Assembly (NCBI GenBank): GCA_900543885.1
Contig: UQTA01000005.1
Coordinates: 28,511 to 92,510, forward strand
Origin: an uncultured Clostridium sp.
Lineage (GTDB): Bacteria > Bacillota > Clostridia > Lachnospirales > Lachnospiraceae
Length of the DNA stretch: 64,000 bases
Reading direction: 5' to 3'
Below the pieces are notes generated by a model. That model made no database searches, was not told the DNA's origin, and worked only from the letters and a program-made list of their open reading frames with translations. A program made the translations under genes and the position numbers. Of the stretch, positions 36,728 to 46,078 are shown in pieces; within the stretch, counting starts at the first letter, position 1; each line of letters starts with the position of its first letter.

Positions 36728-37615
36728 TTATTCATCAGCGTAATGTACCCATAACTTGGAAGATGCAAAGATCGCCAGTGTAAAGATCATAATAGCTGCA
36801 AATACAACCCATGAAATAGCACTTGCATATCCCATTTTGAAATAAGAAAAACCTTCTTTGTATAATTTCAGTCCCAGTACATAGGTAGACTTTAATGGTC
36901 CGCCTTCTGTGATGACCTGGGCAGAGGTAAAGTTCTGCAGTGCCTGGATCGTCTGGTTGATCAGATTAAAGAAAATGATCGGAGATATCTGAGGCAATGT
37001 AATATGGAAGAAACGGGTTACTTTTCCGGCACCATCGATCTCTGCTGCTTCATAAAGAGAACGTGGAACCTGTTTCAACGCTGCTAAAAACATAACCATA
37101 GAAGAACCAAACTGCCATATTTCCAACATACAGATAGTCCGCAGTGCATAACGGGTATCACCTAACCACTGGATCACAGGAAGATGAAGCGCTGTTAAAA
37201 TTGCGTTGATCACACCATTATCCAGGAACATTAATCTCCATAACAGTGCTACTGCTACGCTTCCTCCAAACAAAGACGGAATATAATACAAAGTGCGGAT
37301 CAGGTTGATTCCCTTTAAATCCCTGTTTAAAAACATGGCAACTGCTAAAGCCATGATCAGTTTTCCAGGCACTGTATAAAGAGCAAACAGAATGGTTACT
37401 TTTAAGGAATTCCAGAACTCTTTGTCCTGGGTAAATAATTTCTTATAATTTGCAAGTCCCTGAAAGGTGGCTTTGGCACCAACGGTATAATCTGTAAAAG
37501 AATAAATAAAGGATGAAACAAATGGATACAGCTGAAGGATAACAAATCCTAAAATCCAGGGAAGTATATACAAATACGCCTGATATTCCCTTTTCATTGT
37601 TTTTTTCCTATTCAT
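36728..37615 (-). CDS. Carbohydrate ABC transporter permease (CUT1, MalF-like)
   Basis: 295-aa permease with six TM helices. The N-terminus (REYQAYLYILPWILGFVIL) and the EAA loop (EAAEIDGAGKVTRFFHITLPQ) are typical. ATG 37615 has AGGAGGT at ideal spacing. The longer in-frame reading would run back through a hairpin and into the binding-protein gene and is rejected. Confidence 0.92.
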   Translation of the reverse strand: MNRKKTMKREYQAYLYILPWILGFVILQLYPFVSSFIYSFTDYTVGAKATFQGLANYKKLFTQDKEFWNSLKVTILFALYTVPGKLIMALAVAMFLNRDLKGINLIRTLYYIPSLFGGSVAVALLWRLMFLDNGVINAILTALHLPVIQWLGDTRYALRTICMLEIWQFGSSMVMFLAALKQVPRSLYEAAEIDGAGKVTRFFHITLPQISPIIFFNLINQTIQALQNFTSAQVITEGGPLKSTYVLGLKLYKEGFSYFKMGYASAISWVVFAAIMIFTLAIFASSKLWVHYADE

Positions 37616-37638
37616 AATGACCTCCTGTAGGCAGAAAA

Positions 37639-37682
37639 AGAGCGCCGCAAAATAACCTTTGTGTCCTTTTTGCGGCACTCTC
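37639..37682 (-). terminator. Intercistronic hairpin, partial terminator
   Basis: On the minus strand AGAGTGCCGCAAAA pairs with TTTTGCGGCGCTCT (one G.U) and is followed by a T-run. It lies between the sugar-binding protein and the MalF-like permease, where it would reduce but not stop readthrough. Confidence 0.65.
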
Positions 37683-37703
37683 TGTTTTTGATCAAATATC
37701 TGA

Positions 37704-39047
37704 TTACTGTTCCAGACCTGACAGCAGGTTAATGGTATCAGCTGCTGCCTCCTCTGGTGTGCTTGCTCCGTAGCCAATGGTCTCTACTGAATCAAAGAGG
37801 ATTGTCTTTGACTCCTGGGAAGATGAGATCTTATCATTTGGAGTTCCGCCCATAGCTGCTGCAATATCAGCACCTTCCATGGTGATCTCACTTAAAATTC
37901 CCTTGTCAGAGCAGATCTTTCTCGCCTTTTCTGTTGGAGGAACGCTCCTGGTCGCTCCTAAAGTCTCTAATGCAGTATCATCATTATAGAAGTAATTCAT
38001 AAACTCTACTGCTGCTTCCGGATGCCCGCAGGTCTTTGTGATCGCAATAACCTGAGGAGTATTGGATGCCCAGCCTTTTTCAACAGCTCCGTCTAATACA
38101 GGAAGCTGTCCCATTACATAATTTGCTTCAGGATTAGCTGCCACCATAACATCAATGGTTGAAATGTAAGTTGGCGCTGCTACATACTTACCGGCGATCC
38201 AGTTTGTATCAGACTGCAGGCTGTCACCTGTGTAAGATGCCTGATAGGAAGCTGGTGCAACTACTTCTTCATCATACAGCTGCTTTACATATTCATATAC
38301 TATCTTAAGATCATCTTCTGTTAAATTCAGTGTCTTTGCATCTGCATCAAAGAAAGTCTTTCCAAGAAGCTGTTTTCCATAGTTAAATACGACCATGTTC
38401 ACAAGATACTCTTTGTTTGCGCAAAGCAGATACATGCTGTCATCATATGCACGCACTTTTTTGCCCATTTCGATCATATCATCCCATGTATATGGCTTGG
38501 TAAAATCAATACCAATAGCATCTGCCAGATCCTTGTTTACCAGCATACCAGAACCAGAAATACCAGTTGGAAGACCTAACTGCTTTCCATCGTAGCGTCC
38601 ATTGATCTCCAGGGAAATATAATTTTCATCGAAATTGGAAAGATCCATGTCATAATCCTTATAATCAATGAAATAGTCACCTGTAGTCACATAAGTTGGG
38701 AACACTTCCGGATCTACCTGTACAATATCTGCCGCTGTTCCAGATGCCAGCTGGGTTGCCAGTTTATCATGATAACCGTCGCTGCCGCCGTACTCAGCTT
38801 CAATGGTAATATTGGGATGAGCCGCTTCAAACTGCTCGATCACCTTTAATGTTGCTTCGTTTCTTTCATCACCGCCCCACCATGCAAAACGAAGGGTGAT
38901 ATCTTCATCAGAGCTGCTTTTGTCTGTTGTCTCCCCACCAGCAGATGCGGCCTGTGTGCTATCCTTTGTGGATGAACCTCCACATCCAGCCAAAGTACCT
39001 GCTGCCACAGCAGCTGCCAACACTACACTCACCAGTTTTTTCTTCAT
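37704..39047 (-). CDS. Sugar-binding lipoprotein (SBP_bac_1 family)
   Basis: About 447-aa extracellular lipoprotein with LAGC lipobox, a Ser/Thr/Ala linker, and the type I sugar-binding fold (EITLRFAWWGGDERNEATLKVIEQFEAAHP-type start, split here as RFAWWGGDERN and FEAAHPNI). It feeds the two CUT1 permeases; the importer ATPase is not in the operon, so a shared MsiK-type ATPase is expected elsewhere. GGGAG precedes ATG 39047. It is downstream of a YesMN-type two-component system that probably controls it. Confidence 0.92.
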   Translation of the reverse strand: MKKKLVSVVLAAAVAAGTLAGCGGSSTKDSTQAASAGGETTDKSSSDEDITLRFAWWGGDERNEATLKVIEQFEAAHPNITIEAEYGGSDGYHDKLATQLASGTAADIVQVDPEVFPTYVTTGDYFIDYKDYDMDLSNFDENYISLEINGRYDGKQLGLPTGISGSGMLVNKDLADAIGIDFTKPYTWDDMIEMGKKVRAYDDSMYLLCANKEYLVNMVVFNYGKQLLGKTFFDADAKTLNLTEDDLKIVYEYVKQLYDEEVVAPASYQASYTGDSLQSDTNWIAGKYVAAPTYISTIDVMVAANPEANYVMGQLPVLDGAVEKGWASNTPQVIAITKTCGHPEAAVEFMNYFYNDDTALETLGATRSVPPTEKARKICSDKGILSEITMEGADIAAAMGGTPNDKISSSQESKTILFDSVETIGYGASTPEEAAADTINLLSGLEQ

Positions 39048-39203
39048 AACCGTCTCCCTCTCTTTTCCTTTATTACATTCTTGATACATCTTTTTGATGA
39101 TTTTATTGTAGTAAATTTCTGCCGAAACCGAAAGGAACCGGTCTTTTCATTTTTATTCATTTTTTACCGTTTTTTTTGCAAAAGGTATCATTTCTTTTGT
39201 TTT

Positions 39204-40967
39204 TTATTCTTCATTTGTCCCCTGTTCTTCACAGCCCATATTTTCCGGGAAACAAAATTCCATAACGCAGCCCATGCCTTTTTTGCTTCTGATCCGGATT
39301 CCTGAGCCATCTCCAAAATGAAGTTTCAGCCGGCTATTTACATTTGCAAGTCCAATATGATGCACATTGATCTCTTTCATCGAATCCCGCAAACGCTCTT
39401 TTTCCTCTTTGTCCATTCCCACACCGTTGTCTATGACCCGGAAATATACTTTTCCCTCACGTCTGAGGATCTGTACCTTAATATAACCTCTGCCTTCTTT
39501 ATAACGCACTCCATGAAGTATACTGTTTTCCACTAATGGCTGGAGCATCAGGCGAAATACTTTCAGATCCATTAATTCCTCATCCACCTCATAATAGATG
39601 ATAAATTTCTCTCCAAAACGGAATTTCTGGATAGCCACATACTTTTTCAGATACAGCAGTTCTTCCCGGAGGCTGATCATCTCTGTGGCTTCTGCCAGTG
39701 CATATTTTAAAATATCCGATAAGTATTCCAGAATGGTAACGGATTCTTCTGACGAAGCTTTCGACTGTATCTGGAACTGCAGGGTTTGCAAGGTATTAAA
39801 AAGGAAATGTGGATTGATCTGCAGCTGAAGAGCCGTCAGTTCCGCAACTTCCTGATTATGACGTTTTTCCGTCAGTTCCGTCTGCAGCTTCACAGTATTT
39901 AAAAACAGATAAATGATATTATTCATAAGAATATCATACTCATCTTTTACTTCCTGTCGTGGTCCAGAAGGATAGATCCCGCTTTCTGCATCATAAAATA
40001 CCTGGATCATGTATTCGATCTGACGGAATGTCCGCACTGTAGTGGTATATGCCAATGCCATCATGGCAATAATATTAAACAGGAATACAGCAAAAAAAGC
40101 TCCGGCTACCTGAAGGATACCATTCATCTTTGCCTGTGCAGATATCAGTGACACCAGAAAAAGATCATATTGCCCATTAACATCTGTGTGGACCAGATAA
40201 GACTTTCCGTTGATCCGTTTCCAGTAATTCTGCTGTCCCTTATTTCTGTATTCTGCACTGTTAAAGCCTTCTGCTGCCCCATTTTCATCATTCCAGGAAA
40301 GAAGGAGCTGATCCTTTTTATCCATATAAAGCACGGTTTCGTTGTCTTTTTGCAGGATTTCATCCAGACTTGCCAGATAATCTCCCGCATCAATATTCAT
40401 AACAACAACACCTTTTTGCAGCTTCATTTTCTGATAAATAGTAAGCATACTGCGTCCATAACCGATATCTTTGGCCGCCCGCATCTCCATCAGGCTTTCT
40501 TCCTCTTCTCCCATGGTACGGTAGCTGCTGTACCAGTTGTTTTTCCCTTTGGGTTCTAACTGTACCAGCCCATAATCAGAGGAAAAATAATTATTATAGC
40601 CATCCAGATATAGATAAACTGACTGGATATAAGGATAAGCCCGTATAATGCTGCTTAAAGTAGCTTTAATATTTCTCAGATAGATCGCATCACTGTAAGG
40701 GATCTTTGTTTCTCTTTGCATCAGTCGTTTTAATGCAATGAGAGTATACGCATTATTAGTCAGCTGCTCATTTTGATAAGCCACATTACTTACCATCATT
40801 TCCAGACTGTTATTTACATTTGAAAGGGTATTTTGTGCCCTGGCATCCAGTGACTTATCCAGCTGATAATTATAGGAAACCATGGCAAAAGAAAAGATCA
40901 TGACTGTGGGGATCATTAAAAGCAGCAGATATCGCAGAAAACGTCGTATGAAAAATTTTCGTTTCAT
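39204..40967 (-). CDS. Sensor histidine kinase (YesM/LytS-type, HPK7)
   Basis: 587-aa membrane kinase: TM1 (about 12-33), a large extracellular Cache-like sensor (about 34-275), TM2 (about 280-305), HAMP region, His_kinase domain with the phospho-His in INPHFLFNTLQ, and a HATPase domain with LQPLVENSILHG and DNGVGM. It overlaps the regulator gene by 4 bp. Such pairs usually sense extracellular sugars and switch on the neighbouring importer, here the CUT1/GH43 genes. Confidence 0.92.
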   Translation of the reverse strand: MKRKFFIRRFLRYLLLLMIPTVMIFSFAMVSYNYQLDKSLDARAQNTLSNVNNSLEMMVSNVAYQNEQLTNNAYTLIALKRLMQRETKIPYSDAIYLRNIKATLSSIIRAYPYIQSVYLYLDGYNNYFSSDYGLVQLEPKGKNNWYSSYRTMGEEEESLMEMRAAKDIGYGRSMLTIYQKMKLQKGVVVMNIDAGDYLASLDEILQKDNETVLYMDKKDQLLLSWNDENGAAEGFNSAEYRNKGQQNYWKRINGKSYLVHTDVNGQYDLFLVSLISAQAKMNGILQVAGAFFAVFLFNIIAMMALAYTTTVRTFRQIEYMIQVFYDAESGIYPSGPRQEVKDEYDILMNNIIYLFLNTVKLQTELTEKRHNQEVAELTALQLQINPHFLFNTLQTLQFQIQSKASSEESVTILEYLSDILKYALAEATEMISLREELLYLKKYVAIQKFRFGEKFIIYYEVDEELMDLKVFRLMLQPLVENSILHGVRYKEGRGYIKVQILRREGKVYFRVIDNGVGMDKEEKERLRDSMKEINVHHIGLANVNSRLKLHFGDGSGIRIRSKKGMGCVMEFCFPENMGCEEQGTNEE

Positions 40968-41695
40968 TCTTTTTCAAGCACCTTTCCATTTCTGTATTCT
41001 TTCGGCGTCATGCCAAAATATGCCTTAAATGCCCTTGAAAAATTCTTTGGATTATCATAGCCGATATAATAAGCAATGTCATAGCTTTTATATTTGATAT
41101 CGCCTAAAAGCTCACATGCCTTTTCCATACGGGTTTTTGTAAGGTAATCTGAAAATCCCATGCCGCATTTTTCCTTAAAGATCCTGGACAGATAACTGGG
41201 GCTTAAAGAAACCTGGACTGCTGCATTTTCCAATGAAGCTTCCTTATAATTTTCTTTTATATATTCTTTTACAGCTGTAACCACCTGCTCATAATAATTT
41301 CCCGTTGTTTCCCGGGACACTGCATATTTTTCATCCAGATACTGCCGTATTTTTCCAAAACAATTTAAAATATCACCACTTTTAATAGGTTTTAACAGAT
41401 AGTCTTCCACTCTGTATTGGATCGCATACCGAAAATATTCATAATTCTGATGACTGCTGATAAACACGATTTTAATGTCTGTGTCCTGCAGCTGTCTGCA
41501 TAATTCCAGACCGTTCATTTCCGGCATTTCAATATCACTCATAAGTACATCTACCTTGTGCTGCCTTACATATTCCAGTGCTTTTAACGGTCTGCTAAAC
41601 CAGGTTACCTGAAATCCCAGCTGCTCCCATGGAAACAGATTAGCAATTCCCTCTACGATCTTATCCTCATCATCTACGATCACCAGCTGATACAT
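40964..41695 (-). CDS. Response regulator with AraC-type output (YesN type)
   Basis: About 243 aa. Receiver domain with D8-D9-E10 and phospho-acceptor Asp54 (MSDIEMP), and Lys103-region LLKP. The C-terminal AraC double helix-turn-helix (about 145-243) ends DNPKNFSRAFKAYFGMTPKEYR. The start is ATG 41695, with GGGAGG upstream. Sixteen extra codons upstream reach the repeat copy at 41718-41783 and are not used. It is first gene of the pair with the kinase. Confidence 0.92.
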   Translation of the reverse strand: MYQLVIVDDEDKIVEGIANLFPWEQLGFQVTWFSRPLKALEYVRQHKVDVLMSDIEMPEMNGLELCRQLQDTDIKIVFISSHQNYEYFRYAIQYRVEDYLLKPIKSGDILNCFGKIRQYLDEKYAVSRETTGNYYEQVVTAVKEYIKENYKEASLENAAVQVSLSPSYLSRIFKEKCGMGFSDYLTKTRMEKACELLGDIKYKSYDIAYYIGYDNPKNFSRAFKAYFGMTPKEYRNGKVLEKE

Positions 41696-41717
41696 ACCTT
41701 TCCTCCCGCAGTCTTTC

Positions 41718-41783
41718 ATGTACTCTCGGAATCTTTCTTGCATCTTCCCGCAACTCAGGCACAGAAAGATTCCAAAAGAACAT
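41718..41783. repeat. Repeat family copy C (minimal, ends only)
   Basis: Left end ATGTACTCTCGGAATCTTTC (from 41718) and right end, whose reverse complement reads ATGTTCTTTTGGAATCTTTC (from 41783 backwards), face each other across about 15 bp. Both match the ends of copy B, but the inner stem is absent. It lies in the 5' region of the YesN-type gene. Confidence 0.65.
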
Positions 41784-41844
41784 TTTATCTTACCTACCGC
41801 TATTATACCAGACTCTCTAAAAATCCGTTATTGATTTTAACATG

Positions 41845-41889
41845 AAAAAGGATGCCCCTTAGTATCAATGTCTACTAAGGCAGCATCCC
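41845..41889 (-). terminator. Intrinsic terminator
   Basis: GGATGC-CCTTAGTA pairs with TACTAAGG-GCATCC around a short loop. The minus-strand side ends in TTTTT. It terminates the patatin operon. Confidence 0.85.
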
Positions 41890-41906
41890 TTCCTTTTCGC
41901 TGCTTA

Positions 41907-42758
41907 TTAGTTTAACCATTCCTTCATGGCTGCGATCTGTCTAAGCGCATCATCCCGTCCCAGCTCATAAACTTCCTTAAGCTTCTTTGGGTCTGCCTCC
42001 ATGCGTCCGATGGACAGCGGAACGCTTGGACGGATCACAAAGATCTTTCCTTCTTTTTCCCATTTTTCGATCTCATCTAATGTATGATTATACACATCCG
42101 GGCGTTTGTATACAGCTTTTACAAATTTCGGATATTTCCTGTATACAAGCTTTGTCAGACCGATTCCTTCTTTTTCCTTCCTGTATCCCTTATGGCGGGT
42201 CAGTACCACTACGTCCTTGTCATATCCCATTTTTGCAAATGCCTTTACCGGGATACTGTCTGTACAGCCGCCATCAAGAAGCTTCATTCCTGCTGTCTTT
42301 ACGATTTTTGAAACAAGAGGCAGTGACGCGGAAGCTCTCATCCGGTCTATCTCCTCCTTCATATCTGTAATAGGAAGATACTCTGCTTTTCCAGTCTCTA
42401 CATTACTGCAGCCCACATAAAATTTTGTATGGCTTTTCTTAAAGGCCTCGTAATCATAAGGGTCCAGCTTTTCAGGCAGTGTATGATAGCAGAATTTTTC
42501 CTCTGCAATGTTACCGGTTAAAAACAGGCTTCGAAAACTCATAAAGCGCCAGTTGCGGCAATACTTCATATAATACCGGATGCTTCTGCCCTTCTGTCCG
42601 GACACAAAGGAACAGCCATGGATGGCACCTGCAGATACTCCGATCACACCGTCAAATGTAATGCCGTTTTCCATAAATACATCCAGCACTCCGGCCGTAT
42701 AAATACCTCTCATACCGCCGCCTTCTAACACCAGTCCTGTCTTTTTTTCTTCCATCAT
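41907..42758 (-). CDS. Patatin-like phospholipase
   Basis: About 283-aa cytoplasmic or membrane-associated lipid acyl hydrolase. It has the oxyanion motif GGGMRGIYTAG, the nucleophile elbow GVSAG (Ser in IGVSAGAIHG) and the catalytic Asp in DGGCTDSIP (DGG). Length and C-terminus agree with the RssA/YjjU-like bacterial group. ATG 42758 (or 42755) has GGAAG upstream; 29 upstream in-frame codons overlap the zinc-ribbon gene. It is second in a two-gene operon, 1 bp after that gene. Confidence 0.88.
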   Translation of the reverse strand: MMEEKKTGLVLEGGGMRGIYTAGVLDVFMENGITFDGVIGVSAGAIHGCSFVSGQKGRSIRYYMKYCRNWRFMSFRSLFLTGNIAEEKFCYHTLPEKLDPYDYEAFKKSHTKFYVGCSNVETGKAEYLPITDMKEEIDRMRASASLPLVSKIVKTAGMKLLDGGCTDSIPVKAFAKMGYDKDVVVLTRHKGYRKEKEGIGLTKLVYRKYPKFVKAVYKRPDVYNHTLDEIEKWEKEGKIFVIRPSVPLSIGRMEADPKKLKEVYELGRDDALRQIAAMKEWLN

Positions 42759-42759
42759 T

Positions 42760-43317
42760 CTATTCTTCCGGCTGTGAAACCGGCTCCTCTTTCTGTTCTG
42801 TCTCTTCTTCTGTCGTATTTTCTGTTTCTGTTTCCCGGACCACATTTTCTGCTTCTTCCGTCTTCTTTTCCTCTGTGGTCTCTTTTACAGGCTCCTCTAC
42901 TGTTTCTTCCTGGACAAAATCATCCTCTGTCACAGCATTATCCTGTTCCTCTGTCACATCTTCTTTCTGGACCGGTGTACCGCACTTGCTGCAGAAAGAA
43001 TCACCCTTTTTCACAGCAGCACCGCAGCAGGGACATTTTTCCATGGTATCCAGCTGGCTGAGTTTTTTCTCTAACTCTGCCACATGAGTCAGGGCACTTT
43101 CGATCTCAGGGAAGAACATTTTGTATTCATCTTCTGAATCTTCTCTGTGGTTTTTAAAATACACTGCACCAATAGCAGTATACAGTTCATTGATCTTCTG
43201 CTTTTCCCCCCTGATCTGGGCCTTTAACTGAAGCACCTGTGCAGCATCTTTTGCCTTTCTTGCAGCTTCTTTTCCATAACCGGTCAGATTTTTACTGATC
43301 TCATCAAAGAATGTCAT
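42760..43317 (-). CDS. Zinc-ribbon protein with coiled coil and acidic tail
   Basis: 185 aa. A helical N-terminus (about 1-95) containing a KEAARKAKDAAQVLQLKAQI coiled coil is followed by a four-Cys zinc ribbon (CPCCGAAVKKGDSFCSKCG, about 96-114) and a Glu/Thr/Val-rich tail of about 70 residues. Similar proteins are common in Lachnospiraceae without a known role. AAGGAG precedes ATG 43317. The partner is the patatin gene, so a link to membrane lipids is possible but unproven. Confidence 0.8.
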   Translation of the reverse strand: MTFFDEISKNLTGYGKEAARKAKDAAQVLQLKAQIRGEKQKINELYTAIGAVYFKNHREDSEDEYKMFFPEIESALTHVAELEKKLSQLDTMEKCPCCGAAVKKGDSFCSKCGTPVQKEDVTEEQDNAVTEDDFVQEETVEEPVKETTEEKKTEEAENVVRETETENTTEEETEQKEEPVSQPEE

Positions 43318-43470
43318 ACTGTTCACGCTCCTTCTTCTTTTTCGCTCATTATAGACCATTAGAAACAGGAATGTCAACGGCAGACCTGCAGAACCAGACA
43401 ACGGCAGCTTCTTCCAGATGAATAACATTCCGGATGAATAGCACACAAAAAATCCACTTTTTTAAACTTA

Positions 43471-43632
43471 ATGTTCTCTCGGAATCTTTTTGTGCCTGAT
43501 TTTGCAAGATGATGTTTGTCAGCTGTGCCCAAATTTCAGAGGCGTTGGCGTTGCGTCCGCCTCTGAAATTCGGGTGCGGCTGGCGGAAAATCAGCTGCAA
43601 AGGCAGGTGCAGGAAAGACTCCAAGAGAACAT
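43471..43632. repeat. Repeat family copy B (complete)
   Basis: 162 bp between imperfect terminal inverted repeats: ATGTTCTCTCGGAATCTTT at the left, ATGTTCTCTTGGAGTCTTT reading inward from the right. A long inner hairpin has CCC-AAATTTCAGAGGCG pairing with CGCCTCTGAAATT-CGGG. The unit lies downstream of cstA and upstream of the zinc-ribbon gene; no ORF fits. Confidence 0.7.
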
Positions 43633-43643
43633 CTTATAAAAAC

Positions 43644-45359
43644 TTATGCAAGTTTTTCTTCATTACTATGTTTTAATTCAGCCTTCTTCTGGAACAGTTC
43701 CTTACCAGATGTGTATACAATGGTCACACCAAGGACCATTAACAGGATGGCAATGATCAGCTGCAGTCCTTCTACCATAAATACAGCTGTTCCTGCGCCA
43801 AATGCATTGACCAGGGCAATGGTTCTTTCAACCAGTGCGGTAAAGGTTACACACAGCATGATGATCAGTGGCGGGAACAGAGTCTTGTTTTCTCTTCCTG
43901 TTACCTTTAAGAATACACAAAGTGTGATCAGAACCAGTGCGCTTAACAGCTGGTTTGCGCTTCCGAACAGAGGCCAGATGTTTGAATATCCGATCTTTGT
44001 TAAGATAAAGCCGCATACCAGAGTAATAACAGTTGAGAAATATTTATTGCAGAATAACTTTCTCCAGCCTTCTGCATGTTCCATATCATCTACACTGAAC
44101 AGTTCCTGGAAGGACATACGTCCGATACGTGCTACAGAGTCAAGGCTTGTAAGTGCCAGGGCAGATACACACATAGTCATAAAGCACTGTGCTACATAAA
44201 CCGGGATACCGAACATTTCCAGGAAACCTGCAACACCTGCAGAGAAGATCTGGAATGGGGTTCCTGTTGCAGCAGTTCCGTCAGCAGCTGCAGCAGCACC
44301 TGCTACGCAGAGAGCCAGAACAGCTAATAAGCTTTCCAGTACCATTGCACCGTAACCAACCTTTAACATATCCTTTTCATTGGAAATGGTCTTGGAAGAT
44401 GTACCGGAGGAAACCAGGCTGTGGAAACCGGAAACAGCACCACATGCAACCGTTACAAACAGGATCGGGAACATATCTCCCATTTTTGCGTTCTTAAATC
44501 CAGTATAAACCGGAAGATTCATTGTTGGATGAGCAACTAACAGGCCTACAACAGCACCGATGATCATTCCTGCAAACATAAATGTGGTCATGTAATCACG
44601 AGGCTGCATTAAAAGCCACATTGGCATTACAGCTGCCATAAAGATATAAGCAAATGTAAGATAAGACCAGGTATCTTTTCCTGCTACTAACGGAAATGCC
44701 ATACCAATAGCCAGTGCTGCGACTGTACATGCAAGTCCGGCAACTGTCTCTTTCCAGCCTGTAAGATGTAAATGCTTCTGCATTACGCCAAATACCATTG
44801 CAAATACGATGAACAACAGGGAAATGGAACCGGCTGCGCCGTTTGTCTGTGCTGCAGCAGACAGCTCTGTTACACCATCCTTTACTGTATATGCGTTAAA
44901 TGTACCTGCTACCATGTCAGCAAATGCTGCGATTACGATCAGAGTAAACAGCCAGCAGAATAATAAGAACAGCTTACGTCCGGTCTTACCAATGTACTTT
45001 TCAATCAGAAGTCCCATGGACTTTCCTTCATTTTTAACACTGGCATACAAAGCACCAAAGTCTGTAACAGCGCCGAAGAAAATGCCGCCGATGATGACCC
45101 ATAAAAGTACGGGAAGCCAGCCAAAAGCTGCTGCCTGGATGGCACCGGTTACAGGGCCTGCGCCTGCAATGGATGAAAACTGATGGGCGAAAACAGTCCA
45201 GCCATCTGTAGGAACATAATCCTGACCATCTTCCATAGCAACTGCCGGTGTCTTGGCTTTTGGATCAATACCCCATTTATTAGCCAGCCAGCGACCGTAT
45301 AATGTGTAGCCTGCAAAGAGACATACAGCTGCGATCAAAACAATTACAAGTGTATTCAT
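43644..45359 (-). CDS. cstA: CstA-family carbon starvation/peptide transporter
   Basis: 571-aa integral membrane protein with about 15 or more hydrophobic segments. It shows the CstA start (VLIAAVCLFAGYTLYGRWLANKWGID), FAHQFSSIAGAGPVTG, and the C-terminal DUF4161-like tail. Members import peptides or pyruvate. GAGGAG precedes ATG 45359. A T-box leader with its own promoter lies upstream, so expression is tied to uncharged tRNA. That fits import of amino acids or peptides better than pyruvate (inference). Confidence 0.9.
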   Translation of the reverse strand: MNTLVIVLIAAVCLFAGYTLYGRWLANKWGIDPKAKTPAVAMEDGQDYVPTDGWTVFAHQFSSIAGAGPVTGAIQAAAFGWLPVLLWVIIGGIFFGAVTDFGALYASVKNEGKSMGLLIEKYIGKTGRKLFLLFCWLFTLIVIAAFADMVAGTFNAYTVKDGVTELSAAAQTNGAAGSISLLFIVFAMVFGVMQKHLHLTGWKETVAGLACTVAALAIGMAFPLVAGKDTWSYLTFAYIFMAAVMPMWLLMQPRDYMTTFMFAGMIIGAVVGLLVAHPTMNLPVYTGFKNAKMGDMFPILFVTVACGAVSGFHSLVSSGTSSKTISNEKDMLKVGYGAMVLESLLAVLALCVAGAAAAADGTAATGTPFQIFSAGVAGFLEMFGIPVYVAQCFMTMCVSALALTSLDSVARIGRMSFQELFSVDDMEHAEGWRKLFCNKYFSTVITLVCGFILTKIGYSNIWPLFGSANQLLSALVLITLCVFLKVTGRENKTLFPPLIIMLCVTFTALVERTIALVNAFGAGTAVFMVEGLQLIIAILLMVLGVTIVYTSGKELFQKKAELKHSNEEKLA

Positions 45360-45461
45360 AATCTTTACTCTCCTCTCATGTAATTCAGTGATCTGGTATT
45401 TGTTCTTGATTCAATGTAAAACATCCAACTGCCTTTTTATCGTTTCATAATGTGACAGGCG

Positions 45462-45808
45462 AAAAAAAAGAACCCCATCTTCCCGAATATCCCAAATGGA
45501 TACTCACCAAGAAGACGAAGCCCCCAAACTCCGCGTTACCACTTCTTATTGCCGGCCTTAACCGACCTCTCTGTCCTATCCTCCGACTCTCTGTCCGGAC
45601 GAATACGCTCCCTTTTAACGGCGGGACCCCGATCTGTCTTACTGGCAGTTTCCTGTTTTCATACAGACTGCTTGCAGGTGATATCTTTTCTGTCGCGCTG
45701 CTTTCTCTCACCAGCCGAAAGCTCTCTGCAATGCGTAGATGACCGGCAGCACACCCTGCGCTGCATTCGGTACACATAACAAAAAAGCATTGTCCTGTTC
45801 TTCGCATT
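45462..45808 (-). ncRNA. T-box riboswitch leader upstream of cstA
   Basis: Read on the minus strand. Stem I base AATGCG (45808-45803) pairs with CGCATT (45735-45730), with distal hairpin GCAGC-GCAGGGT-GTGCTGC. It is followed by GCAGAGAGC and a hairpin GCTTTC/GAAAGC. The T-box AAGTGGTAACGCGG lies at about 45530-45544, then a terminator whose U-run is 45462-45469. The specifier is in ATCTAC (45740-45735): UCU (Ser) by analogy with glyQS geometry, but AUC or UAC cannot be excluded. The whole 45360-46078 gap is this leader, its promoter and an AT-rich upstream region of the PBP gene; it contains no other gene. Confidence 0.88.
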
Positions 45809-45835
45809 TGAATGTCAAACTCTTGAATAGTTGTC

Positions 45836-45863
45836 ATTATAGTCTTTTTTTCCCATTTGTCAA
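45836..45863 (-). promoter_or_regulatory. Sigma-A promoter of the T-box/cstA transcript
   Basis: On the minus strand TTGACA (45863-45858), 16 bp, TATAAT (45841-45836). Transcription would begin about 20 bp before stem I. Confidence 0.85.
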
Positions 45864-46078
45864 TTCCATCTGTTTATATTTTCTTTATAATTTCTATATC
45901 TAATTTTTATAAAATATATTCCCTCAGGTTCTAATACCCTATCAAAAACATGTGTTTTTCAGTTTTCAGCATGAATTTAACTAGGAATTTTCTTTCATAT
46001 GAATTATAATAACTACAGATTTTTAAGCGGATTTTTCCAAAATTTCAAAGAAATCATAAAGAGAGGATTTAAACCATT

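Noticed and set aside
37616..37777. 54-codon N-terminal extension of the MalF-like permease
   Set aside because: It would include the intercistronic hairpin and overlap the binding-protein gene; ATG 37615 has an ideal ribosome site.
45445..45837. 130-aa ORF upstream of cstA on the minus strand and ORFs opposite it
   Set aside because: The stretch is the T-box leader; conserved RNA elements explain the sequence and there is no ribosome site.
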